A stretch of DNA of 64,000 bases, taken from assembly GCA_947177035.1 (NCBI GenBank), contig CAMWSS010000003.1:1-64000 (forward strand), read 5' to 3'. This document shows positions 9,471-15,991 of this stretch, one piece after another. Each line of letters begins with the position of its first letter. The stretch's first letter is position 1. Source of the DNA: an uncultured Porphyromonadaceae bacterium (GTDB lineage Bacteria > Bacteroidota > Bacteroidia > Bacteroidales > Muribaculaceae). The notes under the pieces were generated by a model. That model saw only the letters and a list, made by a program, of their open reading frames with translations. It did not search any database and was not told the origin of the DNA. The position numbers were made by a program, and so were the translations under genes.

Positions 9471-10400
9471 ATGAAACACTTCTCACTGACAGCCCTCGCC
9501 GCCGCCACCCTGCTCTGCGGCGCCATGACATCATGTGGCGACAACACCGGAGCGGCAGCCGCAGACGGCGAAACCCTGCAGCAGCGTCTTGACAACACTC
9601 TGGCTTCGGCCAAAACATTTGCCGATAGCCTCACCGCCGTCGAAGGCACCTTCATCGGCGCGTTTTTCAACGCACAGATGAGCGCCCCCAACCTCCCCAA
9701 GCCCATCAACAAGAGCGAGTTCATCCGCGGCATGAGAGACGCTCTCAAATGCGACACGGCCGACATGAGCTATATCTATGGCTTCAACTCAGGCGCGACC
9801 GCCCTGCAGACGTATGCCGATCTGGCCAAGAATGAAGGAGTGAACCGCGAGGCGTTTGTCAACACGATCGTCGCCGCCCTGCGTCTCGACTCGGTCAGCC
9901 AGGAAGAACTGACTCCGATCCGCGCCGAATTCGAGAACTACAACCGCCTGGTGGCCCAGAGAGCCGAAGAGAAAGCCAAAGAAGAGGCCCGCAACTCCGA
10001 CACCGGCAAGGCAAACATTGCCGCCGCCGCTGACTATGCCAAGCGCCTCGACGGCAGCTCCGACTTCATGAAACATGATTCCGGACTCTATCACCGCGTG
10101 ATCACCGAAGGCTCGGGCGACAAGCTCGCTGTCAACGAACGCGTCAACGTGAACTACACAATGAGCCATCTCGACGGCACCGAAATCAGCTCGACGAGCA
10201 CTCCGCGCCCGATGTATGTGGCTTCGCCCACGGTCAACGCCCTCCGTTCGGTCCTGCCCCTGATGAAGGCCGGCGAAACCGCTGAATTCTTCGTGCCCTA
10301 CGAACACGCTTATGGCGAACTCGGCAACGAACCCGCCGGCGTGGGCCCCTGCGAATCGCTCATGATCAAGGTGACAGTCACCCCGATCGACGCAAAATAA
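9471..10400 (+). CDS. FKBP-type peptidyl-prolyl isomerase, lipoprotein form
   Basis: 309 aa from the ATG at 9471; the ORF-track start at 9420 lies inside the upstream gene and would hide the signal peptide. The lipobox ends at Cys22 (AMTSC), so it is exported and lipid-anchored. A helical FKBP_N region with charged EEKAKEEARN segment is followed by a catalytic domain (~200-309), seen in VNVNYTMSHLDGTEI and VLPLMKAGETAEFFVPYEHAYGE. The FKBP pocket is less conserved than in the upstream gene, with STSTPRP in place of the usual FDSS segment, so a chaperone role is possible. Confidence 0.88.
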   Translation: MKHFSLTALAAATLLCGAMTSCGDNTGAAAADGETLQQRLDNTLASAKTFADSLTAVEGTFIGAFFNAQMSAPNLPKPINKSEFIRGMRDALKCDTADMSYIYGFNSGATALQTYADLAKNEGVNREAFVNTIVAALRLDSVSQEELTPIRAEFENYNRLVAQRAEEKAKEEARNSDTGKANIAAAADYAKRLDGSSDFMKHDSGLYHRVITEGSGDKLAVNERVNVNYTMSHLDGTEISSTSTPRPMYVASPTVNALRSVLPLMKAGETAEFFVPYEHAYGELGNEPAGVGPCESLMIKVTVTPIDAK

Positions 10401-10426
10401 CGCTTTTCCGGCACACAGCTCTTCCG

Positions 10427-10463
10427 GCACCGGACGCCCCCCATAGCGTCCGGTGCTTTTTTT
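10427..10463 (+). terminator. Intrinsic terminator of the FKBP operon
   Basis: An 11-bp perfect stem GCACCGGACGC / GCGTCCGGTGC is followed by seven T residues (10457-10463). Confidence 0.9.
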
Positions 10464-10532
10464 GCGCCGGCTCGGAGGCCTACTGCCGATGCTCCGCACG
10501 GAAATCTACCGTCAGGCCCTGTCGCCGACCCT

Positions 10533-10540
10533 TACCTTTG
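10533..10540 (+). promoter_or_regulatory. -7 promoter element before the DUF4373 gene
   Basis: TACCTTTG matches TAnnTTTG; no clear -33 TTG is present. It ends 8 nt before the ATG at 10549, giving a leader of only a few nucleotides. Confidence 0.45.
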
Positions 10541-10548
10541 CTGTCGAT

Positions 10549-11091
10549 ATGAAAATCGACAGCAAATTCTTTGAGCAGCGCTGGGTCCGGGCGATCCAGG
10601 CTGAGTTCGGCGCCCAGGGGGTGCTCGCAGTGATCCGTCTTCTGACTTCAATTTTTGATTCGCCGGAAGGCTATTGGCGCGACTGGTCGGCGATGGACCA
10701 GGCCGTGCTGGCCGGCGAGACAGGCATGACGGTCGACGAGGTCAAGCGTCTGATAGACCGGCTGGTGGAGTACGACATCATCAACGGCGACAAGCTCCGG
10801 CGACACCACACAGTAACCTCCCGCACCATCCAGCTGGAATACATACGCCAGGCTGGTGTGGCACGCGCGCGCAAACTCGACTGGAAGACACACCCGCTGA
10901 TTTCACTGGAGGAGCTGCTGGAATTGGGCATAGCTCCGGCCATCGTCGAGGATTTCGATGAGGAATACGGCGTGCCGCTCCCCGTCAGCCGCCGCGCGCC
11001 AGAACTATATCCCGGATTCCGACAGGTGAGACTGCGTCACCGCGACCCCTGTGTCCACATCTATCGCGTGGTCAGGCTCAAAAAAACCTGA
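10549..11091 (+). CDS. DUF4373 / Lin1244-type replication-organiser-like protein, possibly truncated
   Basis: 180 aa from the ATG at 10549; the ORF-track start at 10453 falls in the upstream terminator and is unlikely. The N-terminus (MKIDSKFFEQRW, GAQGVLAVIRLLTSIF, then a winged-helix-like segment with VDEVKRLIDRLVEYDII) resembles DUF4373, found in phage and mobile-element replisome organisers and in Bacteroidales chromosomal proteins. The C-terminus (LRHRDPCVHIYRVVRLKKT) looks unlike a domain and reads straight into the remains of another gene in a different frame, so the true C-terminus may be lost. Function is unknown; DNA binding is inferred from the fold. Confidence 0.6.
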   Translation: MKIDSKFFEQRWVRAIQAEFGAQGVLAVIRLLTSIFDSPEGYWRDWSAMDQAVLAGETGMTVDEVKRLIDRLVEYDIINGDKLRRHHTVTSRTIQLEYIRQAGVARARKLDWKTHPLISLEELLELGIAPAIVEDFDEEYGVPLPVSRRAPELYPGFRQVRLRHRDPCVHIYRVVRLKKT

Positions 11092-11485
11092 TTCTGACGC
11101 CACGACTCCAATCGATCCTGCATTAATCGAACTGGAAGACGACGCATTTTCAGTCATAGACACTGAAGCATGCAGTCTTTTCGTCCCGGCGGAATCGGTG
11201 GAACTCTACAGGAACGCTCCGCAATGGTGTGAATTCAGCCACATAGCGCCGATAGAACAGTCGGGGACCGACAGCGTGGAGCATGACAACGGAGTGTCGG
11301 TCAGCGCCAGCGAAGGAGTGCTGACAGTGAGCAGCTCGTCCGCGGCCTCTGTGTCGGTCTATGATGTCAACGGCCGGCGTGCAACCGGCGGCACCGTGTG
11401 CGGCAAGGCGGACTACCGAGTATCTCCGGGAATTTATCTGGTGACAGTCGGCAACAGGCGCTGTTTCAAGATCAGCGTCAGGTGA
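11051..11485 (+). pseudogene. C-terminal remnant of a BspA-like surface protein with sorting domain
   Basis: An open frame of 144 codons overlaps the end of the DUF4373 gene by 41 nt. It has no signal peptide. The residues EACSLFVPAESVELYRNAP and WCEFSHIAPIE match the end of a BspA-type leucine-rich repeat protein, and the final ~75 residues (VSVYDVNGRR and PGIYLVTVGNR) resemble a type IX secretion (Por-like) C-terminal domain. Such proteins normally carry hundreds of residues of repeats upstream, so this is most likely the tail of a deleted gene. Translation from 11051 has no visible support. Confidence 0.65.
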
Positions 11486-11572
11486 CGCGGCAGGCCCCCA
11501 CTGCTCTTCTCTTGAACCATTTGCGGGCCAGCGGCGTTGTAGATTAAGAATTTCTCTCTAACAGACCTTCTT

Positions 11573-13216
11573 ATGACTACTAAAACGACAAAACCGCTGA
11601 CCCGCGACTATGAAAGCCGCCTGTCGGAACTCTCCCCTTTTGAAATCAAGAACGAACTGATTGCCCTGGCCGAGAAAAAGGCACGGCAGTCAACAGCCAC
11701 GTTCCTCAACGCCGGCCGCGGCAATCCGAACTGGGTTGCCGCCGATGCCCGCGAGGCATTCTTTATTCTGGGTCCGTGGGCGCTCGACGAGTGCCGCCGC
11801 CAGGGCACACGAGAACCGGGCATAGCCGGAATTCCGGTGGCGGGCGACGGAATAGCCGACAGGCTGGAAAAGTATCTGGCGGACCACTCTGACACCGAGG
11901 GCGGCCGCCTGCTGAACCGCCTGTTCCGCATGGCCACGTCGGAGCTTGGATGCGACCGCGACTCGCTGGCCTATGAGTGGGCGGAAGGAATCGTCGGCGA
12001 CCAGTATCCCACACCGCTGCGCATTCTCACCAACACCGAGAAGATCGTGCGCCCGTATCTGGCACAGGAGATGGGACGCCGAGATCCCGGCAAGGGCGCC
12101 GACTATGATCTCTTCGCCACCGAGGGCGGCACGGCGGCAATGTGTTATATCTTCGACTCGCTCCAGGTGAACCATCTGGTCAACAAAGGCGACCACATCG
12201 CCCTGATGACCCCGATATTCACGCCTTACATGGAGATTCCGGAGCTGGACCGCTATCAGTTCAACGTCACCGACATAAGCGCCAATGCCGTCGACACGGA
12301 CGGATATCACGACTGGGTTTATCCGAAGGAGGAACTTGACAAACTGCGCGACCCGAAAATCAAGCTGCTCTGCCTGATCAATCCGTCAAATCCGCCGAGC
12401 TATCGACTGAGCGAGGAGAACATGAAGCAGCTCGTCGACATTGTCAGGAAAGACAACCCGAATCTGATGATCGTGACCGACGACGTCTATGGCACGTTTG
12501 CCCGCGATTTCGAGTCGCTGATGTATGTGTTGCCCCACAACACGCTTTGCGTCTACTCGTTTTCAAAATATTTCGGCGCCACCGGATGGAGGCTGGCCGT
12601 GGTGGCCCTGCACCGGAAAAATATTTTCGACAAGCTCATCGCCGCCCTGCCGGAAGAGAAGAAAAAGGATCTCGATAACCGCTATGGGTCACTGACCACG
12701 GAGCCGAGAGACATCAGATTCATCGACCGCATGGTCGCCGACTCACGCGCCGTCGCTCTGAACCACACTGCCGGCCTCTCCACTCCGCAGCAGATCCAGA
12801 TGTCGCTCTTTGCCGGAAAATGCCTGCTGGATTCGGCCGACGTGTATCGCCACGCCATGCAGTATATAATATCCGAGCGCCTCGACGCCCTGTGGAGCAC
12901 CACCGGCTTCAAACTGCTGCCCGACCCCACCCGCGCAGGCTATTATTCAGAGATCGACCTGATGGTCTGGGCCCGCAAATTTTATGGCGAGCAGTTTGCC
13001 GACTGGCTCAAGAAGACCCACAACCCGCTCGACGCCGTCATGCGCCTGTCGACCGAAACGGCCGTCGTGCTGCTCAACGGCTCAGGCTTCAACGGTCCGG
13101 AGTGGTCCGTGCGCGCGTCGCTTGCCAACCTTGACCGCGACGCCTATCTGAAAATCGGCAGCGCCATCCGCCAGATTCTGGACGGATATCACACCGAGTT
13201 CCTCGACAAGAAATAA
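11573..13216 (+). CDS. aspD: Aspartate 4-decarboxylase / aspartate aminotransferase (PLP enzyme)
   Basis: 547 aa, usual size for the family. It converts L-aspartate to L-alanine and CO2, with a side transaminase activity. The N-terminus (SPFEIKNELIALA, FLNAGRGNPNW) is typical of aspartate beta-decarboxylases, and the PLP lysine lies in SFSKYFGATGWRL. Also visible are LINPSNPPSYRLS and the DDVYGTF segment that contacts the cofactor. In many bacteria this enzyme works with an AspT aspartate/alanine antiporter to make a proton gradient, but no aspT is next to it. A hairpin terminator follows. Confidence 0.92.
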   Translation: MTTKTTKPLTRDYESRLSELSPFEIKNELIALAEKKARQSTATFLNAGRGNPNWVAADAREAFFILGPWALDECRRQGTREPGIAGIPVAGDGIADRLEKYLADHSDTEGGRLLNRLFRMATSELGCDRDSLAYEWAEGIVGDQYPTPLRILTNTEKIVRPYLAQEMGRRDPGKGADYDLFATEGGTAAMCYIFDSLQVNHLVNKGDHIALMTPIFTPYMEIPELDRYQFNVTDISANAVDTDGYHDWVYPKEELDKLRDPKIKLLCLINPSNPPSYRLSEENMKQLVDIVRKDNPNLMIVTDDVYGTFARDFESLMYVLPHNTLCVYSFSKYFGATGWRLAVVALHRKNIFDKLIAALPEEKKKDLDNRYGSLTTEPRDIRFIDRMVADSRAVALNHTAGLSTPQQIQMSLFAGKCLLDSADVYRHAMQYIISERLDALWSTTGFKLLPDPTRAGYYSEIDLMVWARKFYGEQFADWLKKTHNPLDAVMRLSTETAVVLLNGSGFNGPEWSVRASLANLDRDAYLKIGSAIRQILDGYHTEFLDKK

Positions 13217-13248
13217 AAACACACCTACCCGCATATACATCCGACGAA

Positions 13249-13285
13249 GGCCGGCGGCAGGACGCGCACACGTCTGCCGCCGGCC
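13249..13285 (+). terminator. Hairpin after the aspartate decarboxylase gene
   Basis: A perfect 12-bp stem GGCCGGCGGCAG / CTGCCGCCGGCC with a 13-nt loop; no T tract, as with several hairpins in this window. Confidence 0.65.
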
Positions 13286-13408
13286 GCTTCGCGTCATAAC
13301 CGGCCGAGCATGCGCGTAAAAACCACGCTCCCACACTTGCCATTCTCAATTTTTTTGTTGACCTTTGCAGATGATTATACCGATTATTTTTTTACACATT
13401 GTCTATAC

Positions 13409-14077
13409 ATGAAATCTAATCTCTTTCTTAAAGGCGCTCTGGCTGTGGCCATGCTTCTGTCGGCTTCAGCATGGAGCAGCGCCAAAATCAAAGTGGCCTG
13501 CGTCGGCAACAGCATCACCTATGGCTCACAAATAGTCAACCGCGAAGAAAACAGCTATCCCGCCCAGCTTCAATCGTATCTCAAGGACGATTATGAAGTA
13601 GTGAACTTCGGCCGCGGCGGCCGCACCCTGCTTGAGAAAGGCGATATGCCATACACTGCCACCGACGAGTTCCGCATGTCGAAGGAATTTGCCCCTGACA
13701 TCGTGCTGATCAAGCTGGGCACCAACGACTCCAAACCTCAGAACCGGAAGTATTTCAGCGAATTCAAAACAGACTACAAGGCTCTGATCGACACTTACAG
13801 GAATCTTGACAGCCATCCTGACGTGATCCTCCTGACGCCGGTGCGCTGCTATCTGCCCAAGGGCCATGAGATAGATTCGACATTCATCAGCGCCGACGTT
13901 GTTCCCGCCGTGAGGCAGATCGCATCAGAAAACGGCCTGGAGATCATCGAGCTGCACGACCTGTTTGGCGACGTTTGGGACAAGGAGATAATGCCCGACC
14001 AGGTGCACCCGTCGGCCGAAGGCGCCGGCAAGATGGCCCGGAAAATCGGCGAATATATCCTCTCCAGAAAGCAGTAA
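13409..14077 (+). CDS. Secreted SGNH/GDSL-family esterase
   Basis: 222 aa from the ATG at 13409, which gives a clean signal peptide (ending ASAWSSA); the ORF-track start at 13310 is upstream of any sensible leader. SGNH blocks are present: VACVGNSITYG (catalytic Ser), FGRGG, LGTNDS and DQVHPSAEG (catalytic Asp/His). The N-terminal half strongly resembles the first domain of the sialic-acid fusion protein at 48713-51757, so the two are paralogs. A carbohydrate acetylesterase role is plausible but not shown by sequence. An imperfect -7 element (TGACCTTTG) lies about 45 nt upstream. Confidence 0.88.
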   Translation: MKSNLFLKGALAVAMLLSASAWSSAKIKVACVGNSITYGSQIVNREENSYPAQLQSYLKDDYEVVNFGRGGRTLLEKGDMPYTATDEFRMSKEFAPDIVLIKLGTNDSKPQNRKYFSEFKTDYKALIDTYRNLDSHPDVILLTPVRCYLPKGHEIDSTFISADVVPAVRQIASENGLEIIELHDLFGDVWDKEIMPDQVHPSAEGAGKMARKIGEYILSRKQ

Positions 14078-14144
14078 AGCCACCTGAAATATGCTGTCAA
14101 CAGCCCTGCGGCAGACATCAATTTGACTCATTTGTCGGCTGGAA

Positions 14145-14176
14145 TTTGGTAGACTCAAAAAAAACACCTACCTTTG
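14145..14176 (+). promoter_or_regulatory. rpmH promoter
   Basis: TTTG (14145-14148), a 20-nt spacer and TACCTTTG (14169-14176). Leader is about 45 nt. Confidence 0.75.
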
Positions 14177-14224
14177 TGGCTCTGAAAATACGACATTTTT
14201 ACGTAAAATCTATAATTTATCGCG

Positions 14225-14380
14225 ATGAAAAGAACATTTCAACCCTCCAACCGCAAGAGAATCAACAAGCACGGATTCCGTGAAAGAATGTCGACCGCCG
14301 ATGGCCGCAAGGTCCTCGCCCGCCGTCGCGCCAAAGGCCGCAAGAGCCTGACCGTTTCTGATCACCTCGCTTCAAAATAA
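14225..14380 (+). CDS. rpmH: 50S ribosomal protein L34
   Basis: 51 aa, too short for the ORF track. It begins [22 protein letters not shown] and continues [14 protein letters not shown], the highly basic signature of L34, a small protein of the large ribosomal subunit. It has its own consensus promoter and an intrinsic terminator, so it is a single-gene transcript. It is not beside dnaA or rnpA here; the downstream neighbour is mdh on the other strand. Confidence 0.97.
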   Translation: MKRTFQPSNRKRINKHGFRERMSTADGRKVLARRRAKGRKSLTVSDHLASK

Positions 14381-14413
14381 GAAACGCGCTGAGGGAGAAA
14401 CAACCTCTTTTGA

Positions 14414-14458
14414 CCGGAGCCGCATCCTGACGAGGATTGCGGCTCCGGCCCGTTTTTT
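14414..14458 (+). terminator. Intrinsic terminator of rpmH
   Basis: CCGGAGCCGC-ATCCT / AGGAT-TGCGGCTCCGG stem with a small bulge, followed by CCCGTTTTTT. Confidence 0.88.
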
Positions 14459-14467
14459 CAACATGAC

Positions 14468-14516
14468 AAACCGGCCCGGGAGCGTGCGGACGCACACGAA
14501 ATCCAGGGGCCGGTTT
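14468..14516 (-). terminator. Probable terminator of mdh
   Basis: A 10-bp inverted repeat AAACCGGCCC / GGGCCGGTTT encloses a smaller GTGCG/CGCAC hairpin, 25 nt after the mdh stop. Confidence 0.5.
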
Positions 14517-14540
14517 GCCGTCAATGCAAGGCTGAACGGA

Positions 14541-15542
14541 TCAGCCGAGATAGGGGTTGAGGCGATGCCAGTCGGGGATGCGCGGCAGGATTCCCATCTC
14601 GATCACCTCGTCGCGCAGCTTGCACAGATGCTGATAGCTCTTTTCCAGTTCCTTCCGCTCCTCGGGAGTGCCGCCCAACGGCAAAAGGGTCACGCCGTTT
14701 TTGTCGATGGTCGTCTCCATTGCCATCATGATGTGGCGGAAATCGCCACTGTTGACATATGCACCCGCAGGCCAGCGGAAAGGCGCTCCGCCCATGGCCG
14801 CCGCTATCATCTCGATCGACAGGTAGGCCGGACTCTGGAACGACGAGCGTCCGCGCAGCTCAATGATGTTTTTGCCGCCCTGGACCACTTTCTGCCTGAT
14901 CACTTCCCAGTCTGCCGCAGGCAGAGTGCCGTCATCGATCATCTGCTTCAGCGGCTTGCCCTTGACAGCGGCCGTGGATTCAAACACGGCCATCTGCTCG
15001 CCATGGCCGCCATAGGTGCGGGTGCCGGTCACTTCGTCTTCCGGAACATGAAAATATTTGGCCAGTTCCGAGCGCAGGCGGGTAGAGTCGAGCGCGGCGA
15101 GAGTCGACACGCATTCGGGCTTCAGTCCGGAATACACCAGAGTGATCAACCCTGTGATATCGGCCGGATTGAACACAACCACAATGTGGCGCACATCGGG
15201 GCAATATCGGCGCACGTTCTCGCCAAACTCCTTCGCGATCTCGGCATTGCCCTTGAGCAGGTCCTCGCGCGTCATGCCTGCCTTGCGGGCCGCGCCTCCG
15301 CTCGACACCACATAGGCCGCGCCGGTCAGCGCCTCGCGCACGTCAGACGTAAACGTCAGATTCATGCCCTCGAAGCCGCAATGGCGCATCTCTTCGGCCA
15401 CGCCTTCAAGCGCCGGAGCATATGGATCGTAAAGGCATACGTTAGGAGTCAGTCTCATCATCATGGCAGTCTGGGCCATGTTTGACCCGATCATGCCGGC
15501 TGCGCCCACTATCGTGAGCTTTTCATTTGTAAGGAATTCCAT
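14541..15542 (-). CDS. mdh: Malate dehydrogenase (NAD-dependent)
   Basis: 333 aa. It interconverts malate and oxaloacetate, which in Bacteroidales feeds the fumarate/succinate branch. The N-terminal Rossmann glycine motif is VGAAGMIGSNM, the substrate arginines lie near ARKAGMTR and in LDSTRLRSEL, and the catalytic His in TYGGHGEQM. It is longer than enterobacterial Mdh and lacks the FAGVTTLD-type loop, as in other Bacteroidales mdh. The gene is monocistronic and convergent with rpmH. Confidence 0.93.
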   Translation of the reverse strand: MEFLTNEKLTIVGAAGMIGSNMAQTAMMMRLTPNVCLYDPYAPALEGVAEEMRHCGFEGMNLTFTSDVREALTGAAYVVSSGGAARKAGMTREDLLKGNAEIAKEFGENVRRYCPDVRHIVVVFNPADITGLITLVYSGLKPECVSTLAALDSTRLRSELAKYFHVPEDEVTGTRTYGGHGEQMAVFESTAAVKGKPLKQMIDDGTLPAADWEVIRQKVVQGGKNIIELRGRSSFQSPAYLSIEMIAAAMGGAPFRWPAGAYVNSGDFRHIMMAMETTIDKNGVTLLPLGGTPEERKELEKSYQHLCKLRDEVIEMGILPRIPDWHRLNPYLG

Positions 15543-15699
15543 GATTTTTTTTAGAGCTTGTTTAATCTAAACTATTGTCTAATCATAACACCTGCCGGAA
15601 GCTTACGGTTCGCGGAACCACAGTCCCGAATCGAATCGGGCAAGAACGCATTCACAAATATTAACACGCCTGAGCAGCCATACGGCCCGAAACGGGAAG
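15543..15699. other. Intergenic region upstream of mdh with short palindromes
   Basis: It holds the mdh leader and two short hairpins, GGTTCGCGGAACC and CCCGAATCGAATCGGG. No tRNA cloverleaf can be drawn and no coding frame is supported. The 69-aa track ORF at 15558 has no family resemblance or promoter. Confidence 0.5.
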
Positions 15700-15707
15700 T
15701 AACTTTG
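15700..15707 (+). promoter_or_regulatory. -7 element of a possible small-transcript promoter
   Basis: TAACTTTG is a perfect TAnnTTTG match about 45 nt before the 24-aa ORF; no -33 TTG is visible at the right distance. Confidence 0.5.
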
Positions 15708-15751
15708 CCGGCAGAAAGTCACGTTGGCTTTCTGCTAACAATTACACCACT

Positions 15752-15826
15752 ATGTCAATACTCGTGATCTTTTGCGCCTTAGCATGGTTAGGAGAAGCTC
15801 TCAAGGAGGGCAGCAACATCAAATAG
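15752..15826 (+). CDS. Candidate 24-aa small membrane peptide
   Basis: An ATG at 15752 opens a frame giving MSILVIFCALAWLGEALKEG followed by SNIK and a stop. The first 13 residues are strongly hydrophobic and the rest charged, like a tiny single-pass membrane peptide. It lies 45 nt downstream of a perfect -7 element (TAACTTTG, 15700-15707), and an 8-bp hairpin (GCAGAAAG / CTTTCTGC, 15711-15735) would form at the 5' end of the RNA. The ORF track misses it for length. I recognise no family. It may equally be part of a non-coding RNA. Confidence 0.35.
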   Translation: MSILVIFCALAWLGEALKEGSNIK

Positions 15827-15932
15827 CAGTCCTGCTTCAGCTTTATTTCTTCAAAAATACATCCGTTTCAGTTGTCACGCAAAAAAGCAGGCAAAAATAT
15901 CCGCCCCCGGTGGTATAGCCATAGCGAATAGT

Positions 15933-15964
15933 TTTGGGGATTACGGCGGAATGTCGTATCTTTG
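15933..15964 (+). promoter_or_regulatory. lptD promoter
   Basis: TTTG (15933-15936), a 20-nt spacer and TATCTTTG (15957-15964). It overlaps the TTG proposed as start in the ORF track and so rules that start out. Confidence 0.75.
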
Positions 15965-15991
15965 CAGGTCAGTAAGTTGAATGTTTACTCA

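Noticed and set aside
15600-15650. tRNA-like arms (GGTTCGCGGAACC and CCCGAATCGAATCGGG)
   Set aside because: Neither strand gives a T-loop with correct pairing, an anticodon stem or an acceptor stem.
15962-15991. TTG 15962 as start of lptD
   Set aside because: It lies inside the -7 promoter element, upstream of any possible transcript start.
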